From: Muribaculaceae bacterium
Lineage (GTDB): Bacteria > Bacteroidota > Bacteroidia > Bacteroidales > Muribaculaceae
Direction of reading: 5' to 3'
DNA length: 43,944 nucleotides
Assembly (NCBI GenBank): GCA_023662835.1
Contig: JAMPII010000015.1
Span: 1 to 43,944 of the forward strand
Translations under genes and position numbers: made by a program
Shown here: one piece after another, positions 15,912 through 24,279 of the stretch
Layout of the letters: every line of letters begins with the position of its first letter
Position numbering within the stretch: the stretch's first letter is position 1
Notes under the pieces: generated by a model
Told to the model about the DNA's origin: nothing
Databases searched by the model: none
The model's input: the letters and a program-made list of their open reading frames with translations, nothing else

Positions 15912-16471
15912 GCTGATGATTCTTTTCCTTGTTCCAGTGCGCGCCGCCGTTCCTGCTCGTCGAGATAAATTGTAAGCCATTCCTCTTTCGACTTTGTCAC
16001 CGCAACACGGCCTGAACGCACAAACTGGAGAATTCCATATGATTTAAGTTCTTCGAACAGCGATTCGGTTTCGTCGGAATGGCCGGTTTTTTCGATTATC
16101 ACGTATTGAGGCGTAATTTCAAGTATACGGGCGTTATGCTGACGGATAATCTGTTCAACGGTACTGTCCTCCAACAGCCGCGCTGTTGCTACTTTATATA
16201 ACGCAACTTCCTGATAGATTATTTCATCGTCAGTGTAAAGGAACGAGCGTAAAACATCGATTCGTTTTTCAATCTGCTTGACAACGCGCTCCATCATCGG
16301 ACGGGTGCTGACGCATGTGATTGTGAATTTATGAATGCCTTTAATCGACGACGGGCTAACCGACAAACTTTCAATGTTCAAGCCGCGCCGGTAAAAAACA
16401 ATGGATATCTGGTTGAGCAGTCCTGCCTGGTTTTCGGTAAATACAGTAACCGTAAATAGCTGATTTCCCAT
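15902..16471 (-). CDS. ilvN: Acetolactate synthase small (regulatory) subunit
   Basis: Regulatory partner of IlvB that normally confers valine feedback inhibition. The 189-residue protein begins with an ACT domain (FTVTVFTENQAGLLNQISIVFYRRG..., residues 5-75), with the G-L-L-N ligand-binding turn, followed by the C-terminal ALS_ss domain (about 85-165). Start and stop overlap with neighbours: ATG shares a base with the ilvB stop (TAATG at 16471), and the TGA lies within the thioesterase start region, so the three products are translationally coupled. Confidence 0.95.
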   Translation of the reverse strand: MGNQLFTVTVFTENQAGLLNQISIVFYRRGLNIESLSVSPSSIKGIHKFTITCVSTRPMMERVVKQIEKRIDVLRSFLYTDDEIIYQEVALYKVATARLLEDSTVEQIIRQHNARILEITPQYVIIEKTGHSDETESLFEELKSYGILQFVRSGRVAVTKSKEEWLTIYLDEQERRRALEQGKESSAWN

Positions 16472-18204
16472 TATTCTTCGGTATATGTTTCGTTAGGGTT
16501 TAGCATTATATGGTCGACGGAAGCCCCGGCAGGAGTCATCGGGAACACCATCATCCGCTCATCGATTGCTACGTCGAGCATGTAAGGCTCGTTATTGTCG
16601 GCAAGCATTCTGCCGATTGCGGCGGGAAGATCCTCGCGACAATCAACTCGCTCGGCCTTTATCTGATAGGCATCGCATATTTTAACGAAGTCGGGATTTG
16701 CCATCGGCGTTTGCGAGAAGCGGTTGTTGAAAAACAAGCTTTGCCACTGGCGTACGTTGCCCAGAAAACGGTTGTTAAGCAGTATTATCTTTACGCCTGT
16801 TCCGTACTGCATTATGGTTCCGAGCTCCTCGATTGTCATTTGTAATCCACCGTCGCCGATAAAAAGGCATACTGTGCGGTCGGGTTCGCCGATTTTCGCC
16901 CCGATAGCAGCCGGAAGACCGAACCCCATTGTGCCAAGGCCTCCCGATGTGACTATGCTTCGCGGAAGGGTGTAGCGCGAGTAGCGTGCGGCCATCATCT
17001 GATTCTGACCTACGTCGGTTACGACAATTGCCTTGTGGCCGGTAGCTTCGGAAACGGCGTTGATTACCTCGCCCATTGTCATCCTACTGCCCGGCGCGTG
17101 ATGTAGTTCAGGTTTAATAACGCGCTCCCATTCAACTGACTCCGGTTTGTTGAACATATCTAGCCAGCTGTCGTGGCTGTTGCGGTTTATACGGGGCAGA
17201 AGCCGGCGAAGTACCTGTCGGGCGTCGCCATGTATGGCAATCGTTGCAGGCACGTTCTTATCGAACTCCGACGAGTCGATATCAATGTGCACGATTTTCG
17301 CTTGCGGAGCGTATGTTTTCAAGGCGCCGGTTATACGGTCGTCGAAGCGCATTCCAATGGCAATCAGCACATCGGCTTTGTTAGTGTTTATGTTAGGCCC
17401 GATGTTGCCATGCATTCCGAGCATCCCTTTGTAAAGCTTATGGTCGGAGGGCATCGTGCTCAACCCTAACAGGGTGGCCGCAACAGGTATCTGTGCTTTC
17501 TCGGCCAGCTCGGCCAGCTCTTTTTCCGCGCCTGAAATCATAACGCCGTGCCCCGAAAGAATCATTGGCCGGCGGGCCTTGTTGATTATGTCGGCGGCGC
17601 TCATGATATCCTCCTCGTTGATTGCGGGCATCGGGATATACGAGCGTATGTAGGTGCATTTCTTGTAGCTGAATGGCTCGGATGTCAGTCCAACCTGCGC
17701 GTCTTTGGTGAAATCGAGCACAACCGGGCCGGGGCGTCCGGTCGAGGCTATGAAAAACGCACGTGCAACGGCCCATGCAACATCGTCGGCGCTGCGTATC
17801 TGATAGCTCCATTTTGTTATCGGCTGCGTTATGCTGACAACGTCGGTTTCTTGAAAGGCATCGAAGCCCAGAAATGGCGTGGCTACCTGTCCGGTAATTA
17901 CAACCATCGGGGTTGAGTCCATGAGCGCGTCGTTCAGGCCGGTGATTACATTGGTAGCCGCCGGACCGGAGGTGACGATTACTACGCCGGTGCGTCCGGT
18001 GACGCGGGCATATCCCTGGGCAGCGTGGGTTGCGCCCTGTTCGTGGCGAACCAGTATGTGGCGCAAGCGGTCGGTATAGTCGAACAGGCTGTCGTAGACC
18101 GGCATTATCGAGCCGCCGGGGTAGCCGAACACAAGGTCGACCCCCTCGCTCACAAGAGAACGCATAAGCGCATCGGAGCCTGTAATAGGTTTGTCTGTTT
18201 GCAT
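16471..18204 (-). CDS. ilvB: Acetolactate synthase large (catalytic) subunit
   Basis: Thiamine diphosphate enzyme that condenses two pyruvates to acetolactate (valine/leucine) or pyruvate and 2-oxobutyrate (isoleucine). The 577 aa cover three domains: N-terminal PYR domain (LVFGYPGGSIMPVYD, catalytic Glu55 in LVRHEQGATHAAQGYAR), central FAD-binding domain (MLGMHGNIGPNINTNKADV), and C-terminal PP domain with the metal/ThDP motif GDGGLQMTIEELGTI...ILLNN at about 449-480. Length and motifs are those of a functional AHAS. It begins 23 bp after ilvD and overlaps ilvN by one base. Confidence 0.97.
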   Translation of the reverse strand: MQTDKPITGSDALMRSLVSEGVDLVFGYPGGSIMPVYDSLFDYTDRLRHILVRHEQGATHAAQGYARVTGRTGVVIVTSGPAATNVITGLNDALMDSTPMVVITGQVATPFLGFDAFQETDVVSITQPITKWSYQIRSADDVAWAVARAFFIASTGRPGPVVLDFTKDAQVGLTSEPFSYKKCTYIRSYIPMPAINEEDIMSAADIINKARRPMILSGHGVMISGAEKELAELAEKAQIPVAATLLGLSTMPSDHKLYKGMLGMHGNIGPNINTNKADVLIAIGMRFDDRITGALKTYAPQAKIVHIDIDSSEFDKNVPATIAIHGDARQVLRRLLPRINRNSHDSWLDMFNKPESVEWERVIKPELHHAPGSRMTMGEVINAVSEATGHKAIVVTDVGQNQMMAARYSRYTLPRSIVTSGGLGTMGFGLPAAIGAKIGEPDRTVCLFIGDGGLQMTIEELGTIMQYGTGVKIILLNNRFLGNVRQWQSLFFNNRFSQTPMANPDFVKICDAYQIKAERVDCREDLPAAIGRMLADNNEPYMLDVAIDERMMVFPMTPAGASVDHIMLNPNETYTEE

Positions 18205-18227
18205 TAATATCAGGTTTTAATCACACT

Positions 18228-20060
18228 CTATACTAAGCGCACGCCACCTTTGTCGGCCGATGATACCATTGCGGCGTAGGCTTTGAGGGCTTTCGAAATA
18301 GGGCGATTGCGATTGGTAGGGGTGAAGGCTTCATTTCCACGTTTGAGCTCATCGTCGCGGCGTTGCTGCAGCTGTTGGTCGGTTAGGCGCACGTTGATTG
18401 CGCGCTCAGGAATATCGATGTCGATGATGTCGCCATCGTGTATTAAACCGATATTGCCGCCGGCTGCCGCTTCGGGCGATATATGGCCTATCGACAGTCC
18501 AGATGTGCCGCCCGAGAATCGCCCGTCGGTGATGAGAGCGCATTCTTTGCCCAGATGTTTCGACTTCAGATAGCTTGTAGGATAAAGCATTTCTTGCATT
18601 CCCGGGCCTCCCTTAGGACCTTCGTGGGTGATTACGACAACATCTCCGCTCTTCACTTTGTCGCGCAAGATACCGTCGACTGCCTCTTCCTGCGAACGGA
18701 ACACCTTTGCCGGACCGCTGAAACGGAAAATGCTTTCGTCAACTCCGGCTGTCTTAACAACGCAGCCATCAAGGGCAATGTTGCCGCGCAAAACAGCCAA
18801 TCCGCCGTCGGCAACGTAGGCATGCTCGAAATCGCGTATGCATCCGTTGGTGCGGTCGGTGTCGAGCTGCCGGTAGGTTGCATCCTGCGACCCAAGAACC
18901 AGATTGCGTCCGATGTTGCCCGGTGCGCACTCCCATAGTTTGCGTGCGGTGTCGGAGAAGTGACCCTCCGGGTCGGGTGCGTAGAGCTTTATTGCCTCTC
19001 CCAGTGTCAGACGGTCGACACGCTTGGCCGTAGTGTCGAGCAGATTATGCTCCGACAACAAGGCCAGTATCGACAAAATGCCTCCGGCGCGGTTCACATC
19101 CTGCATGTGATAATGGGAGTTTGGGGCTACTTTGCACAACACGGGTGTTTTGCGCGACAGTTCGTCGATATCGGCCATGGTGAAATCGACACCGGCTTCG
19201 TGTGCCACAGCCAGCAGGTGCAGAACCGTATTGGTCGACCCTCCCATGGCAATGTCGAGAGTCATGGCGTTGAGCATTGCCTGTCGTGTGGCTATGTTAC
19301 GTGGAAGCACGGAATCGTCGTCGTTGAAATAGTAGGCTTCGGCGTTGGCAACGATTTGTCGGGCAGCGCGGCGAAACAGCTCGGTGCGTTGGCTGTGGGT
19401 AGCTACGATAGTGCCGTTGCCGGCAAGCGACATACCCAACGCCTCGGTCAGTGAATTCATCGAGTTGGCCGTGAACATACCCGAACATGAACCGCATGTC
19501 GGGCACCCTTTCGCTTCAAGCAGCGCAACTGTGTCGTCGGCCACTGTGGTGTCGGCCGAATCAATCATCACATCAATTAAATCGAGCGCGCGTCCGTTAA
19601 GGTTGCCTGCCTCCATTGGGCCTCCGCTGACAAAAACAGCCGGTATGTTCAAGCGCATGGCGGCCATAAGCATTCCGGGGGTGATTTTGTCGCAGTTGCT
19701 GATGCAAATCATTGCGTCGGCCTTGTGGGCGTTCACCATATATTCAACTGAGTCGGCTATCAAATCGCGCGAGGGTAGGGAATACAGCATTCCGTCGTGC
19801 CCCATGGCTATACCATCGTCAATAGCTATGGTATTGAATTCGGCCGCGAAACATCCCAGCGCTTCTATTTCCGATTTTACAATCTGTCCGATTTCATGAA
19901 GGTGGGTATGGCCGGGCACAAACTGGGTGAACGAGTTGACAACAGCTATTACCGGCCTCCCCATTTGCTCCGTTTTCATGCCGCACGCGCGCCATAAGGC
20001 TCTGGCTCCGGCCATACGACGGCCGTCGGTGGTTGCTGCGCTTCGTAAAGATTTGCTCAT
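18228..20060 (-). CDS. ilvD: Dihydroxy-acid dehydratase
   Basis: Fe-S and Mg2+ enzyme that dehydrates dihydroxyisovalerate and dihydroxymethylvalerate to the oxo acids of valine and isoleucine synthesis. The 610-residue protein shows the IlvD/Edd signature: [34 protein letters not shown] (cluster cysteines), and [20 protein letters not shown] near the C-terminus. First gene of the ilv operon, behind a clear promoter and a ~180-nt leader with mutually exclusive hairpins, so expression is probably set here for the whole operon. Confidence 0.97.
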   Translation of the reverse strand: MSKSLRSAATTDGRRMAGARALWRACGMKTEQMGRPVIAVVNSFTQFVPGHTHLHEIGQIVKSEIEALGCFAAEFNTIAIDDGIAMGHDGMLYSLPSRDLIADSVEYMVNAHKADAMICISNCDKITPGMLMAAMRLNIPAVFVSGGPMEAGNLNGRALDLIDVMIDSADTTVADDTVALLEAKGCPTCGSCSGMFTANSMNSLTEALGMSLAGNGTIVATHSQRTELFRRAARQIVANAEAYYFNDDDSVLPRNIATRQAMLNAMTLDIAMGGSTNTVLHLLAVAHEAGVDFTMADIDELSRKTPVLCKVAPNSHYHMQDVNRAGGILSILALLSEHNLLDTTAKRVDRLTLGEAIKLYAPDPEGHFSDTARKLWECAPGNIGRNLVLGSQDATYRQLDTDRTNGCIRDFEHAYVADGGLAVLRGNIALDGCVVKTAGVDESIFRFSGPAKVFRSQEEAVDGILRDKVKSGDVVVITHEGPKGGPGMQEMLYPTSYLKSKHLGKECALITDGRFSGGTSGLSIGHISPEAAAGGNIGLIHDGDIIDIDIPERAINVRLTDQQLQQRRDDELKRGNEAFTPTNRNRPISKALKAYAAMVSSADKGGVRLV

Positions 20061-20067
20061 TTTGTGT

Positions 20068-20240
20068 ACGTAACTTTTTTAGACAAATGTTAATAGGGCT
20101 GTTTAAAAACAAGCTCCAACTAGTGAATTGAAGAAACAGTCACGACGCCTTTCCTACGTCCTGACTGCCGAAAGACAGACGTTGAGCAACCCCTGTATGG
20201 TTGTTCAACAAGCGATATGTTGTCTCACATCAGAGAACTT
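20068..20240 (-). promoter_or_regulatory. Structured 5' leader of the ilv operon (possible attenuator)
   Basis: Three hairpins on the minus-strand transcript. First, GTTGA-A-CAACC (20209-20199) with GGTTG-C-TCAAC (20191-20181). Second, CTGTC-TTTC-GGCAG (20178-20165). Third, CAGTCA-G-GACG (20167-20157) with CGTC-G-TGACTG (20147-20137), followed by TTTCTTC. The second and third share bases 20165-20167 and cannot form together. No leader peptide rich in Ile/Val/Leu codons is evident. Confidence 0.5.
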
Positions 20241-20245
20241 GGTTG

Positions 20246-20277
20246 CAAATTTATGGTAATTCGGCGTTATTTGCAAA
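20246..20277 (-). promoter_or_regulatory. Promoter of the ilv operon
   Basis: TTTG (20277-20274), 20-bp spacer, TAAATTTG (20253-20246). Same core as the leuA promoter. Confidence 0.75.
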
Positions 20278-20334
20278 TAAATTTTATAATTATCGTTGTT
20301 TTTGCGAATAATTGTTAGGTGTGTTTAGGCTCCC

Positions 20335-21066
20335 TTAAGGGATTTGCAGGTTGGCGTCGCGGGTTTGTACAGTCATACCATCGAGCAGCATAACGTAGGG
20401 GTAATGCGAGAACGGGTACAGCTCTTCCAGCTCACTTCCGTCGGCGCGTCCGTTAATCCAATTGCCTGGCAAGCCCGAGGTTAGTCGCTCGGGATCGACC
20501 GATATGGCCACAACCTTCCACTGCAGCGACCCGGCCGCAGCCAGTTTGCTCATCAGGGTGTGGCACACATCGCAATCGGGATCGTAAAAAATCAGCATCG
20601 TCTTCCCTTGGGCTACATCGCTTAGCCTGTTGGAAACTCCTTTGCTGTCGATGAAGGCAAAGTCGGCCGTCAGGGTACCCATCCGATTCTTAAGCAACTC
20701 ATTATAGGTATATTTCAACGCCACGGCTTCGGACGCCTCTAGATTCATGCGCTGAAGAATCTCGATAAGCAACTCCTCGTTAAACATTGGCGAATCGTAG
20801 TTGCCAAGGTAGTCAAGCACCGTATTGGCAAGTTTGTTGTTGCTCCATTTTGCAACGATAGTGTCGGCCATAGCCGCACGGGTGATAGAGTCGGCATGCT
20901 GCGCTATGTATATGTAGTCGGCAGTCATCTGCTCGATAGTGTCGGCCGGCATTGTTTGCAAATCTTTCCCTTGCCAGAAAGCGGCAATCTGCGGGTGCAT
21001 ACCTTTGGCAGCGGCGGGCAGCAGCGCAAACATAAAAAATATAATTGTGACTAACAGTTTATTCAT
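20335..21066 (-). CDS. Exported thioredoxin-like protein (DUF5106 type)
   Basis: Probably periplasmic. The 243-aa protein has a signal peptide (MNKLLVTIIFFMFALLPAAAKG), a helical N-terminal half (about 25-130) of the DUF5106 type, and a thioredoxin-like C-terminal half with the redox motif FYDPDCDVCHTLM (a CxxC-type pair, C-D-V-C) followed by VVAISVDPERL and a cis-Pro-like HYPYVMLLDG. Such proteins are common in Bacteroidales, where their substrate is mostly unknown; disulfide exchange or a peroxiredoxin-like activity is possible. It ends 275 bp before ilvD but has a separate promoter, and is divergent from pfkA. Confidence 0.75.
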   Translation of the reverse strand: MNKLLVTIIFFMFALLPAAAKGMHPQIAAFWQGKDLQTMPADTIEQMTADYIYIAQHADSITRAAMADTIVAKWSNNKLANTVLDYLGNYDSPMFNEELLIEILQRMNLEASEAVALKYTYNELLKNRMGTLTADFAFIDSKGVSNRLSDVAQGKTMLIFYDPDCDVCHTLMSKLAAAGSLQWKVVAISVDPERLTSGLPGNWINGRADGSELEELYPFSHYPYVMLLDGMTVQTRDANLQIP

Positions 21067-21089
21067 TTTTCTTCAAATTTCTGTATATA

Positions 21090-21097
21090 CAAAGATA
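21090..21097 (-). promoter_or_regulatory. -7 element of the DUF5106 gene
   Basis: TATCTTTG on the minus strand, 23 bp before ATG 21066. It abuts a long inverted repeat (21098-21128); no TTTG at -33. Confidence 0.55.
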
Positions 21098-21128
21098 GTG
21101 GAGTGTATGTTTATTTAGAGCACTCCAC
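21098..21128. repeat. Inverted repeat in the DUF5106/pfkA divergent promoter region
   Basis: GTGGAGTG (21098-21105) and CACTCCAC (21121-21128), perfect 8-bp arms 15 bp apart. Centres about two helical turns apart, directly upstream of the DUF5106 -7 element: operator-like. Confidence 0.5.
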
Positions 21129-21194
21129 AGCATAATTAAGATTTTTTAAACGACATCGCAACCCGCTTCGACTCCCAATAATTTGTTATTTTCT

Positions 21195-21202
21195 TAACTT
21201 TG
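21195..21202 (+). promoter_or_regulatory. -7 element of pfkA
   Basis: TAACTTTG; no clear TTTG 20 bp upstream. Leader of about 65 nt contains ATTAAGAGGTTGTTTA (21224-21239), identical to a stretch in the leader of the AAA-DUF4435 gene. Confidence 0.55.
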
Positions 21203-21274
21203 CGACTTAGAAGTTTGTTGTTTATTAAGAGGTTGTTTAATAAGCGCCCTCAAAACCAATAATTCAAGTACATT

Positions 21275-22255
21275 ATGGCAAATATAAAAACTATTGGTAT
21301 TCTTACATCCGGAGGCGATGCCCCGGGTATGAACGCAGCAATCCGTGCCGTCACCCGCTCGGCTATTTTTAGCGGATTTAAGGTAAAGGGTATTTACCGT
21401 GGCTACAAAGGATTGATTACAAATGAAATAGTGGATTTTAAGACACAAAACGTGTCGAATATTATACAAATGGGCGGTACCATCTTGAAAACTGCCCGTT
21501 GTCAGGAATTCCGTACGCCCGAAGGGCGCCAATTGGCCTACGACACTTTGCGCCAGCACGAGATTGACGCTCTGGTCGTGATAGGCGGCGACGGCTCGCT
21601 CTCCGGTGCCCGCATTTTCGCTACCGAATTCAACTTCCCCTGCATCGGTTTGCCCGGAACAATCGACAATGACCTCTATGGAACCGACGAAACAATCGGC
21701 TACGACACGGCATTGAACACTATAATGGAATGTGTCGACAAAATCCGCGACACTGCAACCTCCCACGAGCGCCTCTTTTTTATTGAAGTCATGGGGCGCG
21801 ATGCCGGCTTCCTTGCGCTGAACGGAGCTATCGCTTCGGGCGCCGAGGCGGCAATTATTCCCGAAATCTCAACGGAGGTCGACCAATTGGCAGAGCTGAT
21901 TCAAAACGGATTCCGCAAAAGTAAGAACTCATCGATAGTGCTTGTGGCTGAAAGTCCCGTTACAGGTGGCGCCATGGGATTGGCCGAACGTGTGAAGAAA
22001 GAATATCCGGGCTACGATGTGCGTGTGTCGATTCTCGGCCATCTTCAGCGAGGCGGCTCTCCGACAGCCCGCGACAGAATACTGGCATCGCGGCTTGGCT
22101 CGGCGGCTATCGATGCTCTGCTCGACGACCAGCGCAACGTGATGATAGGTATTTCGAACGACGAAATCGTTTACGTACCGTTCTCGAAAGCTATCAAAAA
22201 AGAGAAGCCTATCAACCGCGAACTGCTCGACACTCTGCGGCGCCTTTCTATCTAA
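21275..22255 (+). CDS. pfkA: ATP-dependent 6-phosphofructokinase
   Basis: Phosphorylates fructose-6-phosphate to fructose-1,6-bisphosphate in glycolysis. The 326-residue protein has the ATP site [15 protein letters not shown] (11-25), GGDGSLSG at 103-110, PGTIDND with catalytic Asp130, the fructose site [10 protein letters not shown], and [15 protein letters not shown]. Gly at the second position of GGDG (rather than the GGDD of pyrophosphate enzymes) indicates ATP as donor. Length is normal for the bacterial type. Monocistronic, with a strong bidirectional terminator after it. Confidence 0.97.
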   Translation: MANIKTIGILTSGGDAPGMNAAIRAVTRSAIFSGFKVKGIYRGYKGLITNEIVDFKTQNVSNIIQMGGTILKTARCQEFRTPEGRQLAYDTLRQHEIDALVVIGGDGSLSGARIFATEFNFPCIGLPGTIDNDLYGTDETIGYDTALNTIMECVDKIRDTATSHERLFFIEVMGRDAGFLALNGAIASGAEAAIIPEISTEVDQLAELIQNGFRKSKNSSIVLVAESPVTGGAMGLAERVKKEYPGYDVRVSILGHLQRGGSPTARDRILASRLGSAAIDALLDDQRNVMIGISNDEIVYVPFSKAIKKEKPINRELLDTLRRLSI

Positions 22256-22281
22256 GCGTCAATTGAATTGATGTAAATCAT

Positions 22282-22326
22282 AAAAACAACGGATGCAATG
22301 TCGATCGGCTTGCATCCGTTGTTTTT
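22282..22326. terminator. Bidirectional terminator between pfkA and the DUF975 gene
   Basis: AACAACGGATGCAA (22285-22298) / TTGCATCCGTTGTT (22310-22323), perfect 14-bp stem, flanked by A-run and T-run, so it serves both convergent genes. Confidence 0.92.
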
Positions 22327-22345
22327 AATGATTTATATACATGTT

Positions 22346-22945
22346 CTAAACCGCTTGTGCAGCTTCGTATTCAGCTTTTACAACTTCATAGAAGTGGGCT
22401 TTAGTAGCGCATACATATGGTGCCAGCCACAGGAAGCCGATACCCAACGTAATGATGCAAAGTATAAACCATCCTATGAACGACAGCATCAGCAAGAAAT
22501 ATTTCATTTTGTGGCCGTACATCATTGCCATGCTCAGTTCAATAGCTGCATTATAGCCTAAATCGGGACGGTCCTTTAATATAAAGGAGGTCATCGAATA
22601 AGATATACCCTTGATGATGCCCGGAACAATAAGCAGAAGGAACCACAGGAATGTGTAAACCGCCTTTAATAAAAGCGTTGCGAATACACGGCTGAAATCG
22701 TAGAACCCGTCAAATAATTTAGCAATCTTAAAGGGTTCATCCAACTGGCGCATATTGCCAAGGAATGCCACCTCAAAACTGTAGCTCATTGGTAACAGCA
22801 GCAACGCCAAAAGATTACCAATATATGGAATTACACTTGCGGCTGCTGTGATAGCCAAATACAAAAAAGCAAAAACCACGGCCCGGTCCCATTTATTTTC
22901 CAGGTCGGCTCTACCCATGTTTCGAAATTGCGATAAAGTATACAT
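22346..22945 (-). CDS. DUF975 family membrane protein
   Basis: Uncharacterised integral membrane protein, 199 aa. Begins MYTLSQFRNMGRADLENKWDRAV, the amphipathic N-terminus typical of DUF975, then about five hydrophobic helices (AVVFAFLYLAITAAASVI, IGNLLALLLLPMSYSF, LLKAVYTFLWFLLLIVPGII, YFLLMLSFIGWFILCIITLG). I use ATG 22945-22943 because the promoter lies just upstream at 22972-23002; an upstream in-frame extension overlaps the neighbouring channel gene and is not credible. No function is known for the family that I can state. Confidence 0.82.
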   Translation of the reverse strand: MYTLSQFRNMGRADLENKWDRAVVFAFLYLAITAAASVIPYIGNLLALLLLPMSYSFEVAFLGNMRQLDEPFKIAKLFDGFYDFSRVFATLLLKAVYTFLWFLLLIVPGIIKGISYSMTSFILKDRPDLGYNAAIELSMAMMYGHKMKYFLLMLSFIGWFILCIITLGIGFLWLAPYVCATKAHFYEVVKAEYEAAQAV

Positions 22946-22971
22946 AATTATATTGTTATTAATGTGATTTT

Positions 22972-23002
22972 CAAAGATATGACAAAATTGAATAATTACA
23001 AA
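22972..23002 (-). promoter_or_regulatory. Promoter of the DUF975 gene
   Basis: TTTG (23002-22999), 19-bp spacer, TATCTTTG (22979-22972). Confidence 0.7.
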
Positions 23003-23015
23003 ATTTGACGGAATA

Positions 23016-24191
23016 TTAAAATGTGTTTGCTTTGATGTCGGTTCCGGCTGGAGTCTGGAATATGCCAAGGCCAAAGCGGCGCACGGTTGCGTAAACGTAG
23101 TCGAATATGTCTGACTGTTGGTGTTCGTGTTCCACCCATTCGGTCGAGCGGGTGAAAAAATATAGCTGCAATGGGAGTCCGGATTGTGTCGGGGGCATTT
23201 GTCGCACCATTAAGGTCATTTCTTGATTTACGTATGGATTGGCGCGCAGGTATGCTTCCAGATGGTCGCGCACGGCGCGTATGTTGGTCAGGGGCTTTGT
23301 GCTTTCGGGTTCTGTTTCCAGAAAATGGTCGGCGCGCAGATTGTCCAGCTCGCTTTCGGTGAGGAAGCGTACGGTGTTCATGTCGATGAATATAGCTCGC
23401 TCTACCCGTCGGCCACCCGACTCCTGCATCGGGCGGTAGTTGCGGAACGAATCGGTTATTAAGGTGTAGGGGGGAACGGTGGTTACGGAGTTGTCCCAGT
23501 TGCGCACTTTCACCGTTGTAAGCGATACGTCGAGAACCTCGCCGTTGAGGTCGCGGTTGGGCATCGCAATCCAATCGCCCCGTTGTAGCATTTTGTTGGC
23601 TGTCAGTTGTATGCCGGCAACCAGGCCTAGAATGGTGTCCTTGAATACCAACGACAGCACGGCCGCCGAAGCGCCTAATGCCGTCAGTATGGCTATCGGA
23701 GTTTTGCCAATGAGGATGCTCAAGGCTATGATAACGCAAATACCTATAATTATAAGCTTGAACATCTGGAATATGCCTTTAACGGCATATGCGCGCAAAT
23801 TTTCGCGCAAAAGCATTGCTTTGTAAAGGTTGTCGATGAAGATAACGATTATGCGCATTATTGCCCAAAGGATGTAGAGCGAAGTGACGGCATCTATCCA
23901 GCGCACGGATCCGTTGCCGGCATCGAAGAATCGGGGAAGCATCCATGTTACAATCAGAGCCGGAGCCAGTTGAGAGATTGCTTTCAACAGGCGTAGGTTT
24001 ATCAGATCGTCGTCCCATTGGGTTGAACTCCGTGCAATAGCTTTCTCAAACATCAGCAGAATGCCTTTGGCAATATAGTAGGCTACCATCGACATCAGTG
24101 CTATACAACACAGCAATATTAGGCTTTGTATTTGTTCGTGGGCAAAGGCCGGCGACAGGCTGTTGGCCATTTCTTTGAAAAATTCAACCAT
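23016..24191 (-). CDS. MscS-family mechanosensitive channel (YbdG/MscM-like), copy 1
   Basis: Mechanosensitive channel of the inner membrane that releases solutes on hypo-osmotic shock. The 391 aa begin with several helices and reach the MscS pore helix region PIAILTALGASAAVLSLVFKD (about 165-186), followed by LGLVAGIQLTANKMLQRGDWI and the cytoplasmic beta-domain (GEVLDVSLTTVKVRNWDNSVTTVPPYTLI). The F-[RT]-NYRPMQESGGRR motif and the length match YbdG rather than small MscS. The downstream paralogue at 24280 shares these motifs; a terminator and separate promoter lie between them. Confidence 0.9.
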   Translation of the reverse strand: MVEFFKEMANSLSPAFAHEQIQSLILLCCIALMSMVAYYIAKGILLMFEKAIARSSTQWDDDLINLRLLKAISQLAPALIVTWMLPRFFDAGNGSVRWIDAVTSLYILWAIMRIIVIFIDNLYKAMLLRENLRAYAVKGIFQMFKLIIIGICVIIALSILIGKTPIAILTALGASAAVLSLVFKDTILGLVAGIQLTANKMLQRGDWIAMPNRDLNGEVLDVSLTTVKVRNWDNSVTTVPPYTLITDSFRNYRPMQESGGRRVERAIFIDMNTVRFLTESELDNLRADHFLETEPESTKPLTNIRAVRDHLEAYLRANPYVNQEMTLMVRQMPPTQSGLPLQLYFFTRSTEWVEHEHQQSDIFDYVYATVRRFGLGIFQTPAGTDIKANTF

Positions 24192-24205
24192 AGCAAAAGT
24201 TTTCG

Positions 24206-24213
24206 CAAAGGTA
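24206..24213 (-). promoter_or_regulatory. -7 element of the first MscS gene
   Basis: TACCTTTG on the minus strand, 15 bp before ATG 24191, located directly in the tail of the preceding terminator. The -33 element is not clear. Confidence 0.5.
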
Positions 24214-24260
24214 ATAAAATAATTTGGGTGCAGACATCTTGATTATGATTCTGCACCCAA
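24214..24260 (-). terminator. Terminator after the second MscS gene
   Basis: Minus strand: TTGGGTGCAGA (24260-24250) / TCTGCACCCAA (24234-24224), perfect 11-bp stem, then ATTATTTTAT. Confidence 0.8.
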
Positions 24261-24279
24261 CTATAGCAGGATAAATGTG

